DNA of 64,000 bases, from NCBI RefSeq assembly GCF_900117395.1, contig NZ_FPEG01000003.1:682001-746000 (forward strand). Reading direction: 5' to 3'. Positions within the stretch are counted from its first letter, which is position 1. Every line of letters begins with the position of its first letter. A program made the position numbers and the translations under genes. Origin of the DNA: Agrococcus sp. Marseille-P2731. Its GTDB lineage: Bacteria; Actinomycetota; Actinomycetes; Actinomycetales; Microbacteriaceae. Of this stretch, positions 16,400 through 26,749 are shown one piece after another. The notes under the pieces are model-generated. The model searched no databases. It saw nothing but the letters and a program-made list of their open reading frames with translations, and was not told the DNA's origin.

Positions 16400-16583
16400 C
16401 GACACCCGAGGATCTCGGATGGAGAGAGGAGCGTTCAACGACGCAGGCGAGCTGGCAGCGATGCCCTGCTCGCGCAGTGCCTCCATCGTAGCAGGTGGGG
16501 TCTGACACCGGCAGGGCTCGGGGACGCTCGGGGCGCGGTCAGGCGGTCTCGTTAGCGTCGAGGGTGACGGAAGGACGACCTCC
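16255..16583. other. 329-bp divergent regulatory region (helicase leader and P450 promoter)
   Basis: On the minus strand a TACGAT -10 box (complement of 16485-16490) would give the helicase an untranslated leader of about 220 nt. On the plus strand a TAGCGT -10 (16553-16558) followed by GGAAGGA precedes the P450 gene. Between them I see only the candidate leader peptide and no strong palindrome. Confidence 0.5.
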
Positions 16584-17903
16584 ATGACGCACTCCCCGAC
16601 TGCCGACGACACCATCCCCTTCGTGCTGCGCGGCTACGACTTCACCCGCTCGGTCTGGCGCCGCTCCCGCAGCGCCACGGCGCGCGCCATCCCCATGCGC
16701 CTGCTGCTCGACGACGGGCTGCTGGTGCGCGGCCGCGAGGGCGTCGAGCTGTTCTACGACGAGGCTCGGATGCGCCGGCACGGCGCGATGCCGGCGTTCG
16801 TCCAGGAGACGCTGTTCGGGCACGGCTCGGTGCACTCGCTCGACGGGGCCGAGCACAAGCACCGCAAGGCGACGTTCCTCGACGTCGCGTACGAGGACGA
16901 GCAGGTCGAGCGGCTGCTGCCGCACCTCGAGCGGGAGTGGCGCAGCGAGGTGGAGGCGTGGGCAGCCGGAGGCGAGCGCTCGGCCTACGACGCGGCGGTC
17001 GGCGCACTGGGCCGAGCGATCATGCGCTGGGCGGGCCTGCCGGGCACCGCGGCGGCGAAGACGCGCTGGGCGGCGAGGGAGGCGCAGATCGTCGACGGCT
17101 TCGGCGTGCCCTACTCGCCGGAGTTCGTGCTTGCCGTGCTCAACCGCCACTGGTGCGACCGGCACGCGAGGGAGCTGATCGCAGCGGTGCGGGCCGGCAC
17201 CGTCGAGGCTGCGGAGGGCTCGGCGCTGCATGCCTGGGCCTGGCACCGCGGTCCGGACGGCGAGCTGCTGGAGCCAAAGCTCGCGGGCGTCGAGCTGCAG
17301 AACGTGCTGCGCCCGATGATCGCCGTCGCCCGCTTCGTCGCCTTCGCCGCGAAGGAGCTGCACGAGCGCCCCGAGTGGCGAGCGCGCATCGCCGCGGAGA
17401 CCGCGGAGCGCGGCAGCCTGACGGAGGGGCCGCTCGCGGTCGCCTTCGCGCAGGAGCTGCGACGCACCGCGCCCTTCGTGCCGATGCTGCCCGCGGAGAC
17501 GCTGACCGAGGTCGAGCTCGACGGCGAGCGGCTGCCGGCCGGGCACCGCGTGTTCCTCGACATCCAGGGCACGAACCACGATCAGGCGGCGTGGGATCGA
17601 CCGCGCGAGTTCGACCCGGAGCGCTTCGTCGGCCGTGACGACTGGGAGTCGATCCCCGAGTTCATCCCGCACGGTGGCGGCCACCCCGCCACGGGTCACC
17701 GCTGCCCGGGCGAGAAGATCGCGATCGCCGGGCTCGCTGCGGCGGTCGCGGCGCTCAGCGACCCGCGGGTGCGGATCCTCGGCGAGGGCCTCGACGTCAA
17801 CCGCCGGCGGCTGCCCACGAAGCCGGCCTCCGGCGGTCGCGTGCGCAGCGCATCCGACCCCTCGTCGTCGACCCAGTCCCAGGCGAAGTGCCCGTTCCAC
17901 TGA
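16584..17903 (+). CDS. cytochrome P450 of the CYP152 (fatty-acid peroxygenase) type
   Basis: A 439-residue haem protein. The haem loop reads FIPHGGGHPATGHRCPGE with the axial Cys374, very close to the CYP152 consensus. The I-helix segment NVLRPMIAVARFVAFAAKEL carries the Arg-Pro pair that replaces the usual acid-alcohol pair in H2O2-using enzymes, and FAQELRRTAPFVPML is the CYP152 K-helix region. Such enzymes hydroxylate or decarboxylate fatty acids using hydrogen peroxide, without a reductase partner; none is encoded nearby. The ATG is preceded by GGAAGGACGACC. A short KCPFH C-terminus is a common ending in this family. Confidence 0.9.
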   Translation: MTHSPTADDTIPFVLRGYDFTRSVWRRSRSATARAIPMRLLLDDGLLVRGREGVELFYDEARMRRHGAMPAFVQETLFGHGSVHSLDGAEHKHRKATFLDVAYEDEQVERLLPHLEREWRSEVEAWAAGGERSAYDAAVGALGRAIMRWAGLPGTAAAKTRWAAREAQIVDGFGVPYSPEFVLAVLNRHWCDRHARELIAAVRAGTVEAAEGSALHAWAWHRGPDGELLEPKLAGVELQNVLRPMIAVARFVAFAAKELHERPEWRARIAAETAERGSLTEGPLAVAFAQELRRTAPFVPMLPAETLTEVELDGERLPAGHRVFLDIQGTNHDQAAWDRPREFDPERFVGRDDWESIPEFIPHGGGHPATGHRCPGEKIAIAGLAAAVAALSDPRVRILGEGLDVNRRRLPTKPASGGRVRSASDPSSSTQSQAKCPFH

Positions 17904-18050
17904 CGCTCGTGCGGTGAGATCGCCGTCGCCTGTGGACCGCTCCCTGGCCGGATCCTGCGGCCCCGGCTAGCCTGGGGCCAGACCAGGGGCGCCTGGCGGC
18001 GACCATCGCTGACCGACGACTCCGCGGCATGACGGACGAAGGAGCTCGCC

Positions 18051-18494
18051 ATGGCACACACCGACGACCGGCCGGCGAGCGAGCGCGAGCCGCTCCACCA
18101 GCGCACGGCACCGGAGGCGGCGCCGATGGTCGTCGGGCGTGCGAGCGAGCGGCCGAGTAGGCGCCGCTCGACCCTCGGCATCGCGATGCTCGTCGCGGGC
18201 ATCGCCGCCGTGGCTGTCGGCCTCATCGGGCTCGGCTCGCGCATGCTGCCGACCGCCCGCGCCGTGCGCGACACGACGCTCGACCCGATGGCGACCTTCT
18301 TCATGGGCACCGCGGGCTCGACGGGCGAGCTGGTGCTGGTCATCGTGCTCATCGCGCTGGTGCCGGTCGGCATCGTGCTCGGATGGCTCGGCTATCGGCG
18401 CCTGGTCGACGACGGCCCCTCGCTGGCGGCCATGCACCAGTCGAACTCTCCGAACGCGATCATCAACCTGGGCGGACCGGGCGGTTCGTACTAG
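18051..18494 (+). CDS. small membrane protein, unknown function
   Basis: A 147-residue protein with a hydrophilic, Arg-rich N-terminus (1-40), two predicted membrane helices (about 42-64 and 93-113) and a Gly-rich end. I do not recognise a family. The ATG has AAGGAGCTCGCC immediately upstream, a strong ribosome binding site, and a TAGCCT -10-like box sits about 80 nt upstream. It stands alone, convergent with the sugar porter. Confidence 0.72.
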   Translation: MAHTDDRPASEREPLHQRTAPEAAPMVVGRASERPSRRRSTLGIAMLVAGIAAVAVGLIGLGSRMLPTARAVRDTTLDPMATFFMGTAGSTGELVLVIVLIALVPVGIVLGWLGYRRLVDDGPSLAAMHQSNSPNAIINLGGPGGSY

Positions 18495-18497
18495 CGG

Positions 18498-19937
18498 TCA
18501 GGACCGTGAGAAGACCGCGCCGCTGGCGATGTCGGCCTCGAGCGACTCGAGCGTGCGGCCCCGCGTCTCTGGCACCTGCGTCGCGATGAACGCGAGGGCG
18601 AGCGCACCGACACCGGCGAAGAGGAAGAAGGTGCCGGTGATGCCGACCCCTGCGACGAGCGAGGGGAAGGTGAGCGCGATGGTGCCGTTCGCGATCCAGT
18701 GCGCGAACACCGCGACGCCGATGCCGACCCCGCGCATGTGCAGCGGGAAGATCTCGGAGAGGTAGACCCAGGTCGCGACGTTGAGGAACGTCTGCATCGA
18801 ACCGACGAAGGCGACGACGAGCACGAGGATCACCCAGGGGCGCAGCGGGTCGCCGGGCTGCAGCAGCAGCGAGGCGCCGCCGATCAGCAGGTGGCAGGCG
18901 GTCGTCAGCGAGAAGCCGGCGAGCAGCGTCGTCCGCCGATCGAGCCGATCCATGAGCCGCAGCGCGATCAGCCCGCCGATGACGGCGATGACGCCCGGTG
19001 CGATGTTGGCGATCAGCGCTGCGGTCTGCTCGAACCCGGCTTCGACCAGCACCGTGTTGCCGTAGTACATGATCGAGTTGATGCCGGTGAGCTGCTGCGC
19101 CACGCCCACGCCGATGCCGACCAGCAGGATGCGCACGAGCCAGCGGCTGCGCAGCACCGCTCGGAGACCGGTGCGCGATCCCGATCGCTCGTGCCGTCGC
19201 GTCGCGACCTGCGCGACCTCGCCGAGCTCGGCGATCGCGCGATCCTCGGCGCGCACGGTGCGCAGGACCGCGAGCGCCTCGTCGCGCCGGCCGCGCTCGG
19301 CGAGCCACCTGGGAGACTCGGGCATGCGCAGCATGCCGATGAACAGCGCGATCGCGGGCAGCGCGCAGACCGCGAACATGATGCGCCAGACGCCGTCGAG
19401 GTGCCCGAGCGCGATGCCGAGCACCGCGTTGACGATGAACGCCGCGAGCTGTCCCGCGACGATCGCGACCTCGTTGCGGCCGGAGATCGAGCCGCGGATC
19501 TCGTAGGGCGCGAGCTCTGAGAGGTACACCGGCACGACCGTCGACGCGCCGCCGACCGCGAGCCCGAGCAGGATGCGGCCGAGCACGAGCGCGGCGAAGC
19601 CGGGTGCGAGGACGATCACGAGCGTGCCGACGAAGAACACGACGGCCAGGGCGACGAGCAGCGTCCGGCGACCGAACGCATCCGACAGCCGGCCGCCGAC
19701 GAGGGCGCCGAAGGCGGCGGCGAACACTAGCGAGCTCGTGACGATGCCCTCGGTGAGGGCGTCGAGGCCGAGCTCGGCGCTCATCGGCCGCAGCGCCCCG
19801 TTGATGACGCCGGTGTCGTAGCCGAACAGGAGCCCGCCGAAGCACGCGACGATCGAGATCACCCCGAGCCGCCGACGGTGGGGGCCTGGCGTGAGCGGCG
19901 GCAGCGCCGACGCGCGCGACAGCGTGTCGCCGGTCAC
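18498..19937 (-). CDS. sugar porter family MFS transporter
   Basis: A 479-residue, 12-TM proton/sugar symporter. Family motifs are all visible: FGYDTGVINGAL in TM1, GRRTLL after TM2, PESPRWLAERGR before the central loop, QQLTGINSIMYYGNTVL in TM7 and PETRGRTLES at the end of TM12. It resembles XylE/AraE-type pentose or hexose transporters; the exact sugar is unknown. It uses a GTG start and follows the map stop by 12 nt, so it is probably the third gene of the clpB-map operon. Confidence 0.92.
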   Translation of the reverse strand: MTGDTLSRASALPPLTPGPHRRRLGVISIVACFGGLLFGYDTGVINGALRPMSAELGLDALTEGIVTSSLVFAAAFGALVGGRLSDAFGRRTLLVALAVVFFVGTLVIVLAPGFAALVLGRILLGLAVGGASTVVPVYLSELAPYEIRGSISGRNEVAIVAGQLAAFIVNAVLGIALGHLDGVWRIMFAVCALPAIALFIGMLRMPESPRWLAERGRRDEALAVLRTVRAEDRAIAELGEVAQVATRRHERSGSRTGLRAVLRSRWLVRILLVGIGVGVAQQLTGINSIMYYGNTVLVEAGFEQTAALIANIAPGVIAVIGGLIALRLMDRLDRRTTLLAGFSLTTACHLLIGGASLLLQPGDPLRPWVILVLVVAFVGSMQTFLNVATWVYLSEIFPLHMRGVGIGVAVFAHWIANGTIALTFPSLVAGVGITGTFFLFAGVGALALAFIATQVPETRGRTLESLEADIASGAVFSRS

Positions 19938-19949
19938 GATCGAGCCGGC

Positions 19950-20722
19950 CTAGCGCCGCGTCGGCAGCGTGAGGATCTCGGCAGCGCCGTCGGTGATGGC
20001 GATGGTGTGCTCGGAGTGCGCCGTGCGCGAGCCGGTCGCGCTGCGGAGCGTCCAGCCGTCGGCGTCGGTGACGAGGACGTCGGTGTCCGCCCTCACCCAG
20101 GGCTCGATCGCGAGCAGCATGCCGGTGCGCAGCGGCACACCGCGGCCGGGCCGTCCGTCGTTGGGGATGTGCGGATCCTGGTGCATCGTGGTGCCGATGC
20201 CGTGGCCGCCGAAGTCGGTGTTGATCGCGTAGCCGGCGTCGCTGAGCACCGTGCCGATCGCGTGCGAGATGTCGCCGGTGCGACCGCCGGGCACCGCTGC
20301 GGCGATGCCGGCGGCGAGCGCGCGCTCGGTGATCTCGATGAGGGCGAGGCTCTCGGCGTCACCGTCGCCGCCGACGACGAAGCTGATGGCCGCGTCGGCG
20401 GCCACGCCGTCGAGCAGCACCGCGAGGTCGAGCGTCAGCAGGTCGCCGGCCGCGAGGCGGTGGTCGCGCGGCTTGGCGTGCAGCACCGCATCGTTGACGC
20501 CCGTGCAGATGTAGTGCCCGAAGGGGCCGTTGCCGAACGACGGCGCGTAGTCGACGTAGCACGACCGCGCACCGGCCTCCTCGATCATCGCCTTGGCCCA
20601 GCGGTCGATCTCGAGCAGGTTCGTGCCCGCGGCGACCCGGCCCTCCAGGGCGTGGAGGATGTCGCCGACGAGCGCGCCGGTCTTCCGGCCGCGGGCGACC
20701 TCGGCGGGGCTCAGGATCTCGA

Positions 20723-20726
<4 letters not shown>
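19950..20726 (-). CDS. map: methionine aminopeptidase, type I
   Basis: A 258-residue dinuclear metalloprotease removing the initiator Met from nascent proteins. The five metal ligands are present with canonical spacing: Asp100, Asp111, His175, Glu208 and Glu239. The usual VNxxxxHGxP loop is [10 protein letters not shown] here, with His83. There is no N-terminal SH3-binding extension, as in short bacterial MetAPs. The ATG at 20726 overlaps the clpB stop (ATGA), so it is coupled to a heat-shock chaperone gene, an unusual neighbour. A second map copy near secY would be expected elsewhere, but is not in this window. Confidence 0.92.
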
Positions 20727-22933
<2,207 letters not shown>

Positions 22934-22950
22934 CGATTCCCCCATCGATC

Positions 22951-22977
22951 AAACTTGAGTGGTGTTGGCTCAAGTTT
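22951..22977. promoter_or_regulatory. HAIR element (HspR-binding site) upstream of clpB
   Basis: CTTGAGT-N7-GCTCAAG at 22954-22974, matching the HspR consensus CTTGAGT-N7-ACTCAAG in 13 of 14 positions and extended by AAA/TTT flanks. It lies in the divergent gap between clpB and a membrane protein gene and overlaps the likely clpB promoter. The cognate HspR is encoded at 34480-34914. Confidence 0.92.
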
Positions 22978-23077
22978 ATGCGAGATCCGGTGAGAGCACC
23001 AGCGCCGAGGCCGAACCTGCGGTGGCAGCGAGTCCGAGACCTTGGGCCGGGGAGCCCGGGTCTGCTACAAACAGGCC

Positions 23078-24187
23078 ATGTCTCGGACCCCGCCCGCGCG
23101 AACACCGCGGAGTGCGGCGACGCCACGCGTGGTCGGGCTCGCGCTCATCGTGCTCGGCATGGTCGCGGGAGCGATCGCGGCGTTCTCGATCGCTGATCCC
23201 CGGTGGTCGGTCGCTGCGGCATGGCTCCTCTCGTTCGCGACGGTGGGCGTGGCCGCGGGCCTGCTCACGCTGCGCCGAGCGAGCTGGTCCGATGACGCGT
23301 GGCCCAGCGCGAGCGCTCAGGACAGTGAGCGGCAGACCCGCCGCACCCTGCTGATCTGCGGCGCGTTCCTGCTCGTCGCCTGCGCTGCCGCGCTGCTCGG
23401 GCTGCTGCTGCCGGACACTGCCGGCGAAGCGGATGCGACCCGCACCTGGTGGTTGGTCGGCAGCACCGGTGTCATCGGAGCCGTGCTCGTGATCGCAGGG
23501 CTCGCGCCCATCCCTCCCGCCGTCGACTCCATGGAGCGGCCGCCGGAGGACGCCGATGCGGATGCGGACGCGGCGTGGGTGCGGATCGGGCCGCCCGCAT
23601 CCGCGCAGCGGGCCGGGGACGTGCTGGGACCGCTCAAGAGCGCCCAGCACCTCCAGGTGCCGCTCCTGCTCCTGCCGCTGCTCCCTGCCTTCTTCAACCT
23701 GGGGACGTGGGTGGCGGCAGCCGTCGTCGCAGCCGCGCTGGCGGCCTCCGCGGTGATGCTGCTGGTGCTCCGCCGCCGATCCCGGCCGCCGTGGATCGCG
23801 CGCGACGGCTCCGCGATCCGTCACGGCGCCGTCGACCTGCCCGCGGAGGAGATCGACGCCGCCAGCCTGTCGGTCGTGCCCTGGCAGGCCGACGCGACCG
23901 AGCGCAGCCTCTCCATGACGATCACCGCTGCTGGCAAGCACCGAGGCACGATCGCGCTCCGCCGGCGCGGACGACTCGTGCTGACCGCGTCGCAGACCGC
24001 TGCGCTCGAGGCGCTCGTCACGCGCTCTGCGATCGAGCTGCCGCGCGACTCGAGCGACCCGAAAGGTCGGTTCTCCCGATCGTCCTACCCGACGCACCTC
24101 ACCAAGGAGGACGCGCTCGCCGTGGTGCGCGAGCCTCCGGGCGATGGCGAGCCGCTGCCGATCCTCGCGCAGCCCGGCCGGCCTTGA
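23078..24187 (+). CDS. membrane protein, unknown function
   Basis: A 369-residue protein with six predicted membrane helices in three pairs (about 18-40, 42-62, 90-112, 123-145, then 198-232) and a soluble C-terminal domain of about 130 residues of mixed alpha/beta character. I do not recognise it. The ATG at 23078 is preferred over an upstream in-frame ATG because a TACAAA -10 (23066-23071) lies 6 nt before it, indicating a leaderless mRNA. It shares the divergent region that carries the clpB HAIR box, so it may be touched by HspR. Confidence 0.72.
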   Translation: MSRTPPARTPRSAATPRVVGLALIVLGMVAGAIAAFSIADPRWSVAAAWLLSFATVGVAAGLLTLRRASWSDDAWPSASAQDSERQTRRTLLICGAFLLVACAAALLGLLLPDTAGEADATRTWWLVGSTGVIGAVLVIAGLAPIPPAVDSMERPPEDADADADAAWVRIGPPASAQRAGDVLGPLKSAQHLQVPLLLLPLLPAFFNLGTWVAAAVVAAALAASAVMLLVLRRRSRPPWIARDGSAIRHGAVDLPAEEIDAASLSVVPWQADATERSLSMTITAAGKHRGTIALRRRGRLVLTASQTAALEALVTRSAIELPRDSSDPKGRFSRSSYPTHLTKEDALAVVREPPGDGEPLPILAQPGRP

Positions 24188-24295
24188 GGTCGAGACTCCT
24201 CCGAGCAGCCGCCGATCGTCCTCCCCGCACGGCTACGATCACCGTGACGGGGTCGAGCCTCCTCGATCCCCCACGAGCGAGCGTCAGGAGCCCGC

Positions 24296-25045
24296 ATGTC
24301 GACCAGCCCCACCACGGCCTCCCCGGTGCGTCGATTCCTGCTCGTCGGGCGGGCGGTGATGGCGCTCGCCATCCTCGCCGCGGTCATCGGCCAGCTCATC
24401 ACGAGCGTCAACGTCTGGACGGCCAGGGGCGACGAGTCGATCCCCCTCGACGTGCTCAACTTCTTCAGCTTCTTCACGATCGAGTCGAACCTGCTCGCGA
24501 TGGTCGTGCTGGGCGTGCTCGTCTCCGCGCAGCTCGGCCGACCGCGCATCGGTCGGCGCTTCGACGTGCTGCTGCTGTGCGCGACCACCTTCATGATCGT
24601 CACCGGCATCGTCTACAACACGCTGCTGCGCGGCATCGAGCTGCCGCAGGGCTCGACGCTCGGCTGGTCGAACGAGATCCTGCACCTGATCGCGCCGCTC
24701 TGGATGCTCATCGACTGGGTGCTGAGCTCCGGCAAGCGTCAGGTGCGCTTCGCCGATCTCGGCATCGTCGCGATCTTCCCCGTCGTCTGGCTCGCCTACA
24801 CGCTGCTGCGCGGACCCTTCACCCTCGACCAGTCGCGCGGCCGCGACTGGTGGTACCCCTACCCCTTCCTCGACCCCTCCACGCACGCGAACGGCTACGC
24901 CGGCGTCGCGATCATGTGCGTGATCGTGGCGGCCACGGTGCTGCTCGGTGCCGCAGCGATGGTCGCGATCGCTCGGGCTCGCCGCCGGCCTGGCGCAACA
25001 GCCGTCGAGCCCTCGGCCGGCGAAGCCTCGACGCCGATCGCCTGA
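24296..25045 (+). CDS. Pr6Pr family membrane protein
   Basis: A 249-residue integral membrane protein with six to seven predicted helices. LNFFSFFTIESNLLAM, IVYNTLLRG, SNEILHLIAPLWMLIDW and the DWWYPYPFLDPSTHANGY loop match the Pr6Pr (FAR-17a/AIG1-like) family found in actinobacteria and firmicutes. A serine/threonine hydrolase activity is known for eukaryotic AIG1 relatives; in bacteria the role is not established. A TACGAT -10 (24234-24239) and an AGGAG site before the ATG are visible. Confidence 0.85.
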   Translation: MSTSPTTASPVRRFLLVGRAVMALAILAAVIGQLITSVNVWTARGDESIPLDVLNFFSFFTIESNLLAMVVLGVLVSAQLGRPRIGRRFDVLLLCATTFMIVTGIVYNTLLRGIELPQGSTLGWSNEILHLIAPLWMLIDWVLSSGKRQVRFADLGIVAIFPVVWLAYTLLRGPFTLDQSRGRDWWYPYPFLDPSTHANGYAGVAIMCVIVAATVLLGAAAMVAIARARRRPGATAVEPSAGEASTPIA

Positions 25046-25054
25046 GGGCAGCGC

Positions 25055-25702
25055 CTACTCCTCGACCTGCATCTCCTTGCCGTCGACCACCACGTAGGTC
25101 GCGGTGCGGAAGGGCGCCGGGGTCAGCGTCATCGCGACCGCGCCGCTGCCCGCGACCCGGGCATCCGTCACCTGGAAGCCTGTGGGCTGCGCCACGTCGT
25201 GGAAGAGCCGCTTGCCCGCGCCGACGACGGTCGGGAACACGATGAGCCGCAGCTCGTCGAGCAGCTGCTCGGCGATGAGCGTCTGCAGCAGCTGCCAGGA
25301 GCCGTGCACCTGCAGCTCGCCATCGCCCGAGTCCTTCAGGGCGCGGATGCGCTCGGTCACGTCGTCGGCGATGATCGCCTCGGTACCCGCCCACGTCGCG
25401 TCGGCCTCGCGCATGGTGGTCGAGACGACATGCTTCGGCGCCGTGTTGAGGCGCTGCGCGACCGGGTCCTGGGGATCGGTCACGAGCGGCCAGTAGTCCG
25501 CCATCATCCGGTAGGTCGAGCGACCGAAGAGCAGCGCGTCCGTGCGCTCGAACCAGCCGCTGACCACCTCGCCGACCGTGTCGTCGAAGGCGGGGGCGAC
25601 CCATCCGCCGTACCGGAAGCCACCGCTCGTGTCCTCCTCGGCACCGCCCGGGCCCTGCATGACACCGTCGAGCGTCATGAACTCGTGCGCGATCAGTCGC
25701 AT
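25055..25702 (-). CDS. dihydrofolate reductase-like protein (RibD C-terminal domain family)
   Basis: A 215-residue Rossmann-like oxidoreductase with the RibD_C/DHFR fold: an N-terminal MRLIAHEFMTLDGVMQGPGG, LLFGRSTYRMMADYW, KHVVSTTM and the C-terminal HGSWQLLQTLI ... LRLIVFPTVVGAGKRLF. It probably uses NADPH; the substrate is unknown, and the family includes pterin- and flavin-related reductases of uncertain function. The ATG at 25702 is preceded by GAGGAGACGACG. Convergent with the Pr6Pr gene. Confidence 0.88.
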   Translation of the reverse strand: MRLIAHEFMTLDGVMQGPGGAEEDTSGGFRYGGWVAPAFDDTVGEVVSGWFERTDALLFGRSTYRMMADYWPLVTDPQDPVAQRLNTAPKHVVSTTMREADATWAGTEAIIADDVTERIRALKDSGDGELQVHGSWQLLQTLIAEQLLDELRLIVFPTVVGAGKRLFHDVAQPTGFQVTDARVAGSGAVAMTLTPAPFRTATYVVVDGKEMQVEE

Positions 25703-25799
25703 CGTCGTCTCCTCGTCGAGACCGGTCTGGCGGGGCGCCGCTGCCGGCACGTCCGAGCATGCTCGCCCGCGACGGCACTGGCAAGGGGCGGAACGCCGA

Positions 25800-25831
25800 A
25801 CCGCCGCGCCGCCTCTCGGCTGCGCGGCGGT
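25800..25831 (-). terminator. terminator of the two-component/PepSY operon
   Basis: A 10-bp perfect stem ACCGCCGCGC / GCGCGGCGGT with a 12-nt loop, 17 nt downstream of the PepSY-like gene stop. Confidence 0.65.
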
Positions 25832-25847
25832 CCCTGTCGAGGTGGGA

Positions 25848-26693
25848 TCAGCGGTCGGTCTCGAGCACCGCGAGATCCTCGGCGAGGTCGACGTCGATCT
25901 CCTCGCCGTTCAGCACGACCTCGACCTCGTAGCGCACCCGGTCGTCGTCGGTCTCGATCGAGCGCACCTCGCCGCCGCCGGCCGCGGCGATCGCTGCGGC
26001 GCTGATGTCGCCGATGCGCGCGGGGTCGAGCGGCAGGTCGTTCGAGCGGTCGTCGTCGTCCTCGCGCACGAGCGCCTCGCCGGAGAGGGGCACGAGCACG
26101 TCGAGCTCGCTGCCGTCCTCGAGGCGCACGTCGACCTTCCAGCCGCCCTGCTCGACCTCGATGCCCGTGGCCTGGCCGCCGTCGGCCGCGGCGATGGCCG
26201 CATCGATCGCGGCGATGAGGTCGGCCTCATCACCCGTCGCGGCAGCACCGGCGGGGGCGGCGCTGGCCGAGGGGCTGTCGTCGCCCGGCTCTGCCGAGGC
26301 CGACGGCTCCGGTGCGGTGGTGGAGCCGGGAGTCGCCGCGCCCGGAGCGGTCGAAGCGCCCGGTGCGTTCGACTCGTCGGGGGTCGACGAGGTGGACTGC
26401 GGCTCGCGCTCGTCGCCGTCCTCGACGGCCTCGGCGATCGCCATGCCGACACCGGCGACGGTGAGCACGGTGAGCGCGGCTGCCGAGCCGATCAGCACCG
26501 GCTTCAGGATGCCGCGGCCGCGCTTGGCGGCGGGCGCCTCGGCGGGCGCGCCGTCGATGACGGCGGTGGGCTCTGCGGATGCGTCGGTGGGCCGGGCGGG
26601 ATCGCGCGGCGTCGGGTCGTTCGAGAGGTCGTTCGTGCGGGCGTCGTTGGCGTCGCCGGACTGCTGCGGCTCGCGGGGGGTCTGCTCGTTCAT
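25848..26693 (-). CDS. membrane-anchored PepSY-like protein of a two-component operon
   Basis: A 281-residue protein: disordered Pro/Asp-rich N-terminus, a single membrane helix (about 65-86, ILKPVLIGSAAALTVLTVAG), a Ser/Pro/Ala linker, then two copies of a small alpha-beta unit (AIDAAIAAADGG ... WKVDVRLEDG and ISAAAIAAAGGGEV ... VRYEVEVVLNG) that resemble PepSY domains. It would sit outside the membrane. It follows the histidine kinase by 56 nt and is probably its operon partner; PepSY proteins are often targets or modulators of such systems. The PepSY call rests on pattern, not on a profile search. Confidence 0.7.
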   Translation of the reverse strand: MNEQTPREPQQSGDANDARTNDLSNDPTPRDPARPTDASAEPTAVIDGAPAEAPAAKRGRGILKPVLIGSAAALTVLTVAGVGMAIAEAVEDGDEREPQSTSSTPDESNAPGASTAPGAATPGSTTAPEPSASAEPGDDSPSASAAPAGAAATGDEADLIAAIDAAIAAADGGQATGIEVEQGGWKVDVRLEDGSELDVLVPLSGEALVREDDDDRSNDLPLDPARIGDISAAAIAAAGGGEVRSIETDDDRVRYEVEVVLNGEEIDVDLAEDLAVLETDR

Positions 26694-26749
26694 GGCTCCA
26701 CCCTCGCCCGCGGGGCCTGACGCGACTCTGAACGATCCTGAACAGCGCT

